A stretch of DNA of 64,000 nucleotides from Arachidicoccus soli. GTDB lineage: Bacteria > Bacteroidota > Bacteroidia > Chitinophagales > Chitinophagaceae. Made by a program: the position numbers and the translations under genes. The stretch covers positions 1,302,001-1,366,000 of the forward strand of contig NZ_CP032489.1 in the NCBI RefSeq assembly GCF_003600625.1. The letters run 5' to 3'. The notes under the pieces were generated by a model. The model made no database searches. It was not told the origin of the DNA and was given only the letters and a program-made list of their open reading frames with translations. Within the stretch, counting starts at the first letter, position 1; every line of letters starts with the position of its first letter. Below, piece after piece: positions 54,862 to 64,000 of the stretch.

Positions 54862-55932
54862 TTATTTATAAAATCGCGCAAAATTACTCTTCATCAGATC
54901 TTCAAGTTTCACCTCTTCTTGTCTGATAAACCCTTTTTTAGCTAATTTTCCATTTACTTTTAAATCAATGGCCGCACATGCAGAACCGGCAGTTGTTAAC
55001 TGAATAGCTGTAAAGTCTTTCCCATGAACATTTTGATTGAATATTTTTTTAGTAAAAACTTTTTCTACAAACCGACCATTTATTTTTCCGGTTACTGCAA
55101 TGAAAATTAAAACTAAATCTTGCGGAGCAAAAGGTAAGGCTTCTTCTAAAATGTCTCTGAGAAGTTCTCTTTTATTAGCAAAGTTAAGTTCAAATAATAG
55201 CACTTTCATTATGGCACAATGACCCGGATAACGCGCGGTTTTATAATCTAAATTCTGCACCTTCCCTTCTAAAACTTCAGCTAAAGATGCTAATCCACCT
55301 GATGTATTAAATGCCTCATATTCAATGCCATCCAAAGAAAACTTTTCATAGCCTTCCAAGGGTGCAACATCTTTTCTTTTACCGGCGACAATGGCGTCGC
55401 AGGGATTGCAATATTCATTTATCAACCCATTTGTACTCCAGGTTAAATTGTATTTCAAGCTATTGGTAGGATATTGCGGTAAAGCGCCTACGCGTAATTT
55501 TACTGTGTGTAATTCGTCAAATGCTTTAGTTAAATCGTAGGCGGCAATACTAATAAAACCAGGAGCCAGACCGCATTGTGGCATAAAACTTACTTCAGCA
55601 TCTTTTGCTATTTCTCTAATGCTATGGGTGGCGGCTACATCTTCCGTTAAATCAAAATAATGGGTGCTGGTTTTTGCAGCTGCTGTAGCAATCTGAACAT
55701 TTAAAAAATAAGGGCAGGCACTCAGGACCACATCCATTTTTTGCATGGCGTTTTCTAAGAGCTCTGTATTATTGACATCTAATGAAATAGTATTTATGCC
55801 TTCTTCTGCTATTTTTTTTAAAGAAGCCAGATTAGCATCTGCAATAGTCACTTTGTAATTTCCTGAATGATGTAATAAAAAGGCAGCAGTTTCTCCGATT
55901 TTTCCACCGCCGATAATAATGATATTTGTCAT
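54862..55932 (-). CDS. Saccharopine dehydrogenase / lysine 6-dehydrogenase family protein
   Basis: 356 residues. IIIIGGGKIGETAAFLLHHS is the N-terminal NAD(P) Rossmann motif, MDVVLSACPYFLNVQIATAA and MPQCGLAPGFISIAAYDL follow, with the saccharopine-dehydrogenase C-terminal domain after ~120. The family includes saccharopine dehydrogenase, which splits saccharopine to glutamate and aminoadipate semialdehyde, and lysine 6-dehydrogenase, which makes the same semialdehyde directly from lysine. The size fits both. It is the first gene of the operon with DUF1338 and ALDH7. No lysine-ketoglutarate reductase gene is visible in the window. Confidence 0.82.
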   Translation of the reverse strand: MTNIIIIGGGKIGETAAFLLHHSGNYKVTIADANLASLKKIAEEGINTISLDVNNTELLENAMQKMDVVLSACPYFLNVQIATAAAKTSTHYFDLTEDVAATHSIREIAKDAEVSFMPQCGLAPGFISIAAYDLTKAFDELHTVKLRVGALPQYPTNSLKYNLTWSTNGLINEYCNPCDAIVAGKRKDVAPLEGYEKFSLDGIEYEAFNTSGGLASLAEVLEGKVQNLDYKTARYPGHCAIMKVLLFELNFANKRELLRDILEEALPFAPQDLVLIFIAVTGKINGRFVEKVFTKKIFNQNVHGKDFTAIQLTTAGSACAAIDLKVNGKLAKKGFIRQEEVKLEDLMKSNFARFYK

Positions 55933-56226
55933 ATTGGTTACAATATTTTTTAATAGATATAGCCCTGGAGCTTATCTTAAATAATTAATAATTGCACTAT
56001 TAAATTCTATGCAGGGCTGCCACTCCATATAGTAATGGAAGGCCGCAGAGCAAGAAAACTACGTGCTTGAAATTTCTTCTTTAAAATATAATACCTGAGA
56101 TAAAGTATAAATACTATGGAACATGGGAGCAGGTGCTCCGAAGAAAAGAAAGGAGTGATAATTGTATATTGAGTAAATAATTCACAAAACGAATATACAA
56201 AAATATTTTATACTAACAATTGATAG

Positions 56227-57210
56227 TTATATTAAATTCTGATTAAAATACTTCAATTCTTCTTCGAAATTTATATAAGGGTATTGTTTGCTCAAGAGAA
56301 ATGTCTGCTCATAAAAAGTGGCTAAGAACTTTTTATGCTGTGTTGAAGATGGATTAAATGGCAAATGATTTTTAGCAATTACAATTTTTCGAATCGTTGC
56401 CATCAGCTCCTGTGTCTCTTTATCCATCAATGTATTAGAAAATTTTTCTAATATAAATTGTGTGGCTGCATAGTTAGGATGAACTAAATCTATATCATAA
56501 AAGCGATAGTCTCTCAATACATCTATCAATAATTCGTAAGAGGGAAAATAATGTATTTTATCAAATTTATGGACTAGATGATGTACGGTCTCTATCAAAC
56601 GTGCTTTACTTCGATTATTCTCAAGAATGCCATCACGAATATGCCGGACAGGACTTACCGTAAATAAGACCTTAATCTTAGTATTGAATTTAAATAACCT
56701 ATATAACATTCCGTCAAAAGCGGTAATAGATTCTTCTATTGTGTTTAAATGTTTATCGAAACTTTGTGCAGGTGCTTTATGGCAATTAGCCACTGCGAAC
56801 CTTTCCTCTTTTAATTTATACGAAAAGGAAGACCCCAAAGTGATAATTAACCAGTCACATTTCTTCAAATATTGGTGAGCAGCCCCTTGTGAAATATTAA
56901 TGTTTTTTAAACATATTTCTTTTTCTGGTGAAGAAAATCGACTATGATGCGCCCAACTATGCCATGCTTCATTCAAATAAAATAAATCATCTGATGTATA
57001 GTATTTGTTTTCCATGTAGGAAATTAAACTATTACAAACACTTAAAGGATCAAATAGAATACCATTAGGGTTTTGTAGAATATTGAATTTTACATTTTGC
57101 AGATTGCTGCCAATATGCTCCGTAAAACAGGAACCTGTTAATAAGATATTATCTCGATAGGAAATACCAGGCTCGATGGGTTTGATGTTTATGGGAATTT
57201 GAAATTGCAT
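56227..57210 (-). CDS. GSCFA-domain protein
   Basis: 327 residues from the ATG at 57210 (MQFQIPINIKPIEPG); the frame is open 44 codons upstream but that part is hydrophobic junk. ILLTGSCFTEHIGSNL gives the name motif near 25-35. The rest looks like an SGNH-hydrolase-type fold: WLIITLGSSFSY, TVSPVRHIRDG and DLVHPNYAATQFI with a possible catalytic DxxH. Function is unknown; an esterase or acyl hydrolase acting on glycans is plausible. It stands alone between the lysine operon and a divergent small gene. Confidence 0.82.
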   Translation of the reverse strand: MQFQIPINIKPIEPGISYRDNILLTGSCFTEHIGSNLQNVKFNILQNPNGILFDPLSVCNSLISYMENKYYTSDDLFYLNEAWHSWAHHSRFSSPEKEICLKNINISQGAAHQYLKKCDWLIITLGSSFSYKLKEERFAVANCHKAPAQSFDKHLNTIEESITAFDGMLYRLFKFNTKIKVLFTVSPVRHIRDGILENNRSKARLIETVHHLVHKFDKIHYFPSYELLIDVLRDYRFYDIDLVHPNYAATQFILEKFSNTLMDKETQELMATIRKIVIAKNHLPFNPSSTQHKKFLATFYEQTFLLSKQYPYINFEEELKYFNQNLI

Positions 57211-57380
57211 TTTGTAAAAATAATAAAACATAAATGCCTTTAAATAATTTTTCGGCATCTTCTTTGAAAGGAATTTATATATTTTAATAATTGAAATTGA
57301 AATATATTGTATATTTACTTTAGAAGGACCTCGAAAAAGCATGTATGTAATTACTATGTCATTAACCTAAATAATAAAAT

Positions 57381-57695
57381 ATGAAAAAAACAATTTGTGC
57401 ATTATCCTTAATGCTTGCCTTAACCTTGGGCTTGAATACAGTAAAAGCCGCTGATAAACCTAATCATGAAAAAACAGAAATGACTAGTCAGCAGAAGGCT
57501 GAGTTCGACAGAATAGTAGACCGTGTTGAAGAGATAAAAAACATGGATAAGTCAAATCTTAGCAGAGCTGATAAAAAAGAATTGCGCAACGAATTGAGGA
57601 CAATGAAAAAACACGCAAGAGCCATGTCTGGTGGTGTTTATCTTTCCGTTGGAGCTATCATTATCATTATTTTATTGTTGATTTTAATTCTCTAA
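57381..57695 (+). CDS. Small exported protein with C-terminal membrane anchor
   Basis: 104 residues: signal peptide 1-23 (ending TVKAA), a charged helical region ~30-80 (MTSQQKAEFDRIVDRVEEIK, then SRADKKELRNELRTMKKHAR) with heptad-like spacing, and a C-terminal hydrophobic segment VYLSVGAIIIIILLLILIL. Similar small proteins are common in Chitinophagales by my recollection, but no function is known. The layout suggests a periplasmic coiled coil held at the inner membrane. A perfect long palindrome terminates it. Confidence 0.7.
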   Translation: MKKTICALSLMLALTLGLNTVKAADKPNHEKTEMTSQQKAEFDRIVDRVEEIKNMDKSNLSRADKKELRNELRTMKKHARAMSGGVYLSVGAIIIIILLLILIL

Positions 57696-57718
57696 TCTTT
57701 TAATGCTCATAAACAAAG

Positions 57719-57764
57719 AAAACTAAAAAGCTGCGCGTAAATTTACGCGCAGCTTTTTAGTTTT
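57719..57764. terminator. 46-bp perfect palindrome terminator
   Basis: Positions 57719-57764 are fully self-complementary without a spacer (centre at 57741/57742), with a GC-rich core CTGCGCG and A/T arms. It serves the small membrane protein and the convergent gyrB. Confidence 0.88.
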
Positions 57765-57784
57765 GAAGCCTAATCCACGTCCCT

Positions 57785-59803
<2,019 letters not shown>

Positions 59804-59816
59804 TTAAAAAGTGTAG

Positions 59817-59824
59817 CGAAGTTA
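59817..59824 (-). promoter_or_regulatory. -7 element for gyrB
   Basis: CGAAGTTA on the plus strand reads TAACTTCG on the minus strand, 46 bp before the ATG at 59770. Confidence 0.4.
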
Positions 59825-59956
59825 AGTTATTTTGGCGAATAAATCAACCTGTAAATTGCATAAATAAACCTTTTTTCAGCTCCTATAAAAAGTCGATGAA
59901 TGGTTATATTTTTGCACCTAAATATTGTTCAATCTTATCAGATTCATTAATTGTTT

Positions 59957-59964
59957 TACATTTG
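59957..59964 (+). promoter_or_regulatory. -7 element for the arginase-family gene
   Basis: TACATTTG matches TAnnTTTG exactly and lies 24 bp before the ATG at 59989. Confidence 0.5.
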
Positions 59965-59988
59965 CCCAAAAACCATAAAAAGTAACAT

Positions 59989-61131
59989 ATGCCCTCTTCC
60001 TTTTTCAATAATATTACCGATTTTTTAGAGCCCATAAATTTAATGGAACTTTCCAATGATGAAGGTTTCAAGCCTACACAAATTGGGAAAAACATAATGG
60101 CCTTTGAACGTTCTTTTCCCGAGTTAAATGAGGCAGATATCATCATATTAGGTATGGGAGAAGCACGTGGTACAGCCTTGCCAGGTGGAGGAAGTCGCTC
60201 AGCGAATGCGGTACGTACAGAATTTTATCAATTATTTCAATGGCATAATCAATTAAAGATTGCGGATATCGGGAATGTGAAAATCGGCAAAAGCTTACAA
60301 GATTCTTATGCTGCGCTTAAATTAGTCTTGTCAGAATTATCTATTTTCAACGCGAAAGTGCTTATTCTTGGAGGTTCTCACGATTTAACGGTATCACAAT
60401 GTGATGCCTATGCAGTCAACGAAATGAATTATGTACTTACTTGTGTGGATGCTAAAATGGATTTAGACGCGGACAGCCCTGCACCAGCTGATAAATTTTT
60501 ATTAGATTTATTTACCAAAACCCCCAATCATTTACAGCATTACAATCATATTGGTTTTCAAAGTTATTTTGTTCATCCGCAAATGCTGGAGACAATAGAT
60601 AAACTTAGATTTGATTGCTTTAGAGTCGGAAAAGTAAAAGAGCGCTTAGAAGAAATGGAACCGCAAATTCGGGATTCAAATATATTTAGTTTTGATATTT
60701 CCTGTATACAAAACAGCCATGCACCAGCCAATGTAATTACACCTAACGGTTTTAATGGCGAAGAAGCCTGTACCCTTTTTCAATATGCAGGGTTGAGTAA
60801 TCAAGTAAAAAGTATAGGTATTTACAGTTATTATGAACATTTGGATAAAAATGCGCAAACGGCTAAACAAATCAGTCATTTGATTTGGTATTTAATGGAT
60901 GGTATTTATCAAGGGAAACAAGAAGCCAATATGGATAATAAAACCCATTATAACGAATTTCACCTCTCTACTGATGATATGAAGACTATTTTCTTACAAA
61001 GTAAAATTACCAATCGTTGGTGGATGCAACTACCCAATGAAGAGTTTATTTCTTGCAGCCGGCTCGATTATGTTTTAGCTACACAAAACGAAATCCCTGA
61101 ACGCTGGTTACGCGCTATTGAAAGAAGTTGA
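59989..61131 (+). CDS. Arginase-family protein with altered metal-binding motifs (formimidoylglutamase-like)
   Basis: 380 residues. The ureohydrolase fold is recognisable (IILGMGEARGTALPGGGSRS, VLILGGSHDLTVSQCDAY), but the Mn motifs differ: GGDHS reads GGSHD, DAHxD reads DAKMD and SFDxDxxDP reads SFDISCIQ. Four of the six usual ligands remain (His, Asp, Asp, Asp). Database annotation for close relatives is usually formimidoylglutamase; I would not assume activity. The complete-motif relative at 23931-24983 is in the same window. It is divergent from gyrB. Confidence 0.78.
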   Translation: MPSSFFNNITDFLEPINLMELSNDEGFKPTQIGKNIMAFERSFPELNEADIIILGMGEARGTALPGGGSRSANAVRTEFYQLFQWHNQLKIADIGNVKIGKSLQDSYAALKLVLSELSIFNAKVLILGGSHDLTVSQCDAYAVNEMNYVLTCVDAKMDLDADSPAPADKFLLDLFTKTPNHLQHYNHIGFQSYFVHPQMLETIDKLRFDCFRVGKVKERLEEMEPQIRDSNIFSFDISCIQNSHAPANVITPNGFNGEEACTLFQYAGLSNQVKSIGIYSYYEHLDKNAQTAKQISHLIWYLMDGIYQGKQEANMDNKTHYNEFHLSTDDMKTIFLQSKITNRWWMQLPNEEFISCSRLDYVLATQNEIPERWLRAIERS

Positions 61132-61479
61132 TATATTTTAATAATTCTTATTACGTATAATACACTTAGTTCTGTAAATAGTTCTTTATTTAGCTGTTAG
61201 TAATATTAGCCGGCATTTTCATATCTGTTTTTAAAAAACAGAATATAGATAATTAGGCTGTGGATATCCTTGATTCTTTCACTGAGTTATAAGAATAATT
61301 GCATGAATCAGTCCCTATTGATAGGCGCTTTCAACACCCGGACAATAAGTCCCCAAAAATGCTTGATTATCCTAAGTCCGATCCGGCCTTAGAATTCTAA
61401 ATTAGCCTTTGCAGCCCCGGGTCGGTCAGGCTTCCTTTTTACTGAACTTTTTTAATTGGAGCAACCTAATTTCTCTTTA
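61132..61479. other. Intergenic region without a recognisable gene
   Basis: This 348-bp stretch between two convergent genes contains TCTGTTTTT/AAAAACAGA as a weak hairpin near 61225-61245, which may terminate the arginase-family gene. It also holds a GC-richer patch CAGCCCCGGGTCGGTCAGG around 61410. No RNA gene or open frame is supported. Confidence 0.4.
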
Positions 61480-63132
61480 TTATTTATACAGAAGATCGTA
61501 ATACTCATGAGCCATGCGATTACTGTCAAATTGAAAACGTACGTCGCGCATCCCATTTTTCATTATTTGACGCCAGGTGTCAAATTCATTATAGTACATC
61601 GGTAAGATTTCATTTTCTAAAATATGGTACAACATTTTTAAGTCATATTCATCTTGTTCATGTACTTGCATGTTTTCGTAGTCTGCTTTAGGTACCACAA
61701 ATCCATTATGACCATGATTGACAAATTCAGGGATCCATCCATCCTCAGTAGAGAAATTCACTGCCCCATTCATTGCAGCACTCATGCCACTTGTTCCTGA
61801 AGCTTCGCGAGGTACACGCGGGTTATTAAGCCAAAGGTCTGCTGCTTGTTTTAATCTTTTGCTTAAGGTCAATTCATATCCAACTAATACGGCAACATTT
61901 TTATATTTTTTGCTTTCATTTACCAGGCGATCGAAAGTTCCAATCGCAGAATAATCCATTGGGTAAGGTTTTCCTGCAAAAATAATTTGGATAGGTCGTT
62001 TTGTATCTTGAATTAATTTTAAAAAGCGTTCTTCGTTTTGCATTAAAAAGTCGGCTCGTTTATAACCGGCAAAACGTCTCGCCCAAACGATTGTAAAAAT
62101 ATTCGGGTCGAATATTTTTCCCGTTTGATCTGCAACAATCTCAAAAGCTCTCTTTTTCAGGTATTTTTTCCTGTCATCAAACTTCCAGTCTTCTCCTTCA
62201 TTGAATGCTTTATACAGTTGTTTATCTGCCCAGTAAGACCAGTTTTGAGCATTGGTAATGGAAATGATTTCACAAATGTTTTCATAATGTTGCCACATTT
62301 TTTTTGCTACCTTCCCATGTAATTTAGAAACCCCATTGGCTTTCGAAGCAAATTGCAGCGCTGTCAGAGAATGATTGAATTCATCACCATTAACCCCACT
62401 TATTCTCCTAACCTCATCTATACTTAAGCCACAGAAATAGGACATTTTGTGACATAAGTAGACATTATGCTTCTCGTTTCCCGCCTCTTCTGGTGTGTGC
62501 GTTGTAAAAACTAATCTCTCTCTAACTTGGTTTATGTTTTTAAATTTATTTAAAAGGTAAAATGCAGCGGGTAATCCATGTGCTTCATTTAAGTGATAAC
62601 GTTCCGCATTAAAATTCAATATATCCAAAAGCTTGGCGCCCCCAATTCCTAATAAAATATATTGCGCCAGTTTAGTAGCTTCATTGGCATCATATAATTT
62701 ATGTGAGATTGTTTGGGATATGTAATCATTTTCGGGTAAATCTGTGCTCAATAAAAATAAAGGTGCCGTTTTAAAAACTTGCGGACTAAGGTATAAGACC
62801 TTCACCCAAACATCTGCATCATGTATTTTAATGCTGAATTTTATATTGGTTTCTTTTAAGAACGAATAGTTTTTTTCTGCCCACAAAGCTTGCATTGTCT
62901 GGTCGCCATTTCGGATTTGATCATAATAGCCGTATTTCCATAATATGCCTATGCCTACAAGGTTTTGACTCAATTCGTATGCACTGCGTAAATGCGAACC
63001 GGCTAAAAATCCTAAACCTCCGCTATATATTTTTAAAGGTTGATGAATAGCAAATTCCATTGAAAAATAGGCTACTTTCTTACTATATTTATCACTTATG
63101 GGGTACATCCCTTCCAACTCAAATTCTTTCAT
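61480..63132 (-). CDS. Alpha-glucan phosphorylase-like protein (GT35 short form) lacking the PLP lysine
   Basis: 550 residues from the ATG at 63132 (MKEFELEGMYPISDKY); a 26-codon upstream extension is not conserved. The short alpha-glucan phosphorylase pattern is clear: VAYFSMEFAIHQPLKIYSGG with GLGFLAGSH, HLNEAHGLPAAF, FTTHTPEEAGNEKH, WARRFAGYKRADF, and REASGTSGMSAAMNGAVNFS. In glycogen and maltodextrin phosphorylases the SGTxxM motif continues with Lys, which forms the PLP Schiff base. Here it is Ser451. It may therefore act without PLP, as a transferase or in glucan metabolism of another kind. It is monocistronic. Confidence 0.85.
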   Translation of the reverse strand: MKEFELEGMYPISDKYSKKVAYFSMEFAIHQPLKIYSGGLGFLAGSHLRSAYELSQNLVGIGILWKYGYYDQIRNGDQTMQALWAEKNYSFLKETNIKFSIKIHDADVWVKVLYLSPQVFKTAPLFLLSTDLPENDYISQTISHKLYDANEATKLAQYILLGIGGAKLLDILNFNAERYHLNEAHGLPAAFYLLNKFKNINQVRERLVFTTHTPEEAGNEKHNVYLCHKMSYFCGLSIDEVRRISGVNGDEFNHSLTALQFASKANGVSKLHGKVAKKMWQHYENICEIISITNAQNWSYWADKQLYKAFNEGEDWKFDDRKKYLKKRAFEIVADQTGKIFDPNIFTIVWARRFAGYKRADFLMQNEERFLKLIQDTKRPIQIIFAGKPYPMDYSAIGTFDRLVNESKKYKNVAVLVGYELTLSKRLKQAADLWLNNPRVPREASGTSGMSAAMNGAVNFSTEDGWIPEFVNHGHNGFVVPKADYENMQVHEQDEYDLKMLYHILENEILPMYYNEFDTWRQIMKNGMRDVRFQFDSNRMAHEYYDLLYK

Positions 63133-63712
63133 GTATATTGTTATGTTTTTCTTTAAAGCATTTATAATGGCAGCCGAAGTTATATAAATATTTGTAAAAA
63201 CACAGTACACAGTTTAGCAATCTTATTGCACCATCTTTTTATGAAGAGATCTAGCAGATGTTAAAGAAGAAATGAGAATATCTTGTTTCAACAATGATAC
63301 TTCTATTATTCTTCATTAGAAGAAAGAGTTTCTAATAAAGAATGAGAGTTGCCATTTGTTGGCTAATTGATAAAAGATGAAGAAGACAAGACTATCTCTA
63401 AAAGAAGCTGAAAATAGAAGATGTAAAAAAATAAAAGGTTGACAATTGCTTGTCAACCCCTTACTTACTAACTCATTAAAATCTGTTGCTAAGGTACAAT
63501 ATTGCGCTAGATTTTAAAAATAATTTTATTGGTTTTTGAAATTTTTTGATAATAATTTATCCAAAAGAAACTTCTATTTAAAAAGAATATAAATCGTTTA
63601 ACATAATAACAATCAATTAATTATAATAGAATATATAATGGATGATTTTATATTTTAAAAAATTTCAACTAATTGATTCTAAAAGAATTAAGTTTTTAAA
63701 GAAACTGCTACA
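63133..63712. other. 580-bp gap between the glucan phosphorylase-like and RNase G/E genes
   Basis: No open frame or RNA gene is supported. Visible structures are the terminator at 63437-63458 and a long imperfect hairpin at 63308-63343 (13 of 14 bp). The remainder is very AT-rich, and the last 100 bp run straight into the rng stop. Confidence 0.5.
63437..63458 (-). terminator. Hairpin terminator of the RNase G/E gene
   Basis: GGTTGACAA (63437-63445) pairs with TTGTCAACC (63450-63458). Read on the minus strand it is followed by TTTTATTTTTTT. It lies about 250 bp past the rng stop. Confidence 0.75.
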
Positions 63713-64000
63713 TTAAATTTTTATTTCTTCTTCATTTGCGTCAAAGAACTTTACTTCGGTGAAGCTGAAATTAGAATTTTCTCTTATATTAATCGGCATT
63801 TTAAATCTCTTTTTCCAGCTCTTTTTTATGGATTTGAAGAATCCCTTTGTCAAGTGAGAGTAAACAATGGGATGGACTTCAATGGAAATAAACTTATGTT
63901 GATGGGAAACTAAGTAATTTAATCTATTTTCGATTTCATCTTCTAATAAATAAGTAGAAGTTACTTTTCCCGTGCCCTTACAGGTAGGGCAAACTTCTGA
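63713..64000 (-). CDS. rng: Ribonuclease G/E family protein (C-terminal end only)
   Basis: The minus strand is open from the window edge to a TAA at 63713-63715, giving 95 residues with no start codon in view. The first visible residues, SEVCPTCKGTGKV, are the Zn-link of RNase E/G, where the CxxC pair of two subunits shares a zinc. Then LLEDEIENRLNYLVSHQHKF and IEVHPIVYSHLTKGFFKSIK, and the tail ends FTEVKFFDANEEEIKI. This fits the C-terminus of the Bacteroidota Rne/Rng proteins. The catalytic core is outside the window. Confidence 0.88.
   Translation of the reverse strand, partial: SEVCPTCKGTGKVTSTYLLEDEIENRLNYLVSHQHKFISIEVHPIVYSHLTKGFFKSIKKSWKKRFKMPINIRENSNFSFTEVKFFDANEEEIKI

Noticed and set aside
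55933-56226. Possible small RNA in the gap before the GSCFA gene
   Set aside because: Only a 5-bp GGAGC/GCTCC hairpin is visible and no promoter-terminator pair could be found.
57719-57764. 46-bp perfect palindrome considered as a regulator site or mobile-element end
   Set aside because: It lies between convergent genes with A/T arms and a GC-rich core, the expected form of a bidirectional terminator.

Overview
The window is an AT-rich stretch of a Bacteroidota chromosome. The family is most likely Chitinophagaceae, which is an inference from gene content and style. Supporting signs are GH20/GH31 secreted glycosidases, DUF1573 and CarboxypepD_reg-like proteins, a Bacteroidota-type Mrp, ArfB and MtaB, AT-rich ribosome-binding regions, and -7 elements of the form TAnnTTTG or TAnnTTCG in front of many genes. 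Most of it is ordinary chromosome. I see no rRNA, tRNA, CRISPR array, prophage or intact insertion sequence.

Left part (1-8.0 kb): the end of a C1 peptidase gene; an ECF sigma / zinc-finger anti-sigma-like / exported thioredoxin-like cluster; a secreted GH20 hexosaminidase behind a CarboxypepD_reg-like protein; Mrp, dodecin and MtaB. From 16.25 kb down to 8.06 kb on the minus strand runs a tight five-gene operon: membrane HEAT protein, processive GT2 glycosyltransferase, TPR-YaiO outer-membrane barrel, DUF4838 lipoprotein and DUF1573 lipoprotein. It looks like a synthase-dependent exopolysaccharide export system related to the YaiP/YaiO pair. An AraC-type regulator and a 716-bp leader region holding a perfect 16-bp palindrome lie upstream.

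Middle (18-38 kb): a radical SAM protein with extra cysteines, an FMN alpha-hydroxy-acid dehydrogenase, a clan GH-D-like secreted protein, an agmatinase-like enzyme and SMUG2. Then comes a scar made of an aldo/keto reductase N-terminal remnant next to the 3' end of a group II intron. It is followed by CvfB, a Crp-type regulator, KdsA, a short-chain threonine dehydrogenase, a YncE/phosphoesterase fusion, a flippase, ArfB, Dtd, MazG-like, YihY and a 3'-5' exonuclease.

Right part (38-64 kb): ValS, a GNAT protein, an FKBP, a GluR0-like glutamate-receptor potassium channel, a 1283-residue GH31 enzyme with FN3, F5/8, dockerin and cohesin-like modules, an S41 protease, PspC and aconitase. A three-gene lysine-catabolism operon follows (saccharopine/lysine dehydrogenase, DUF1338 2-oxoadipate dioxygenase/decarboxylase, ALDH7). 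Last are a GSCFA protein, GyrB, an arginase-family protein with altered metal ligands, an alpha-glucan phosphorylase-like protein lacking the PLP lysine, and the 3' end of an RNase G/E gene cut by the window edge.

Convergent genes are commonly separated by strong hairpin terminators. Several annotated starts differ from the longest reading frame because an ATG sits just downstream of a recognisable -7 element or directly at the signal peptide.
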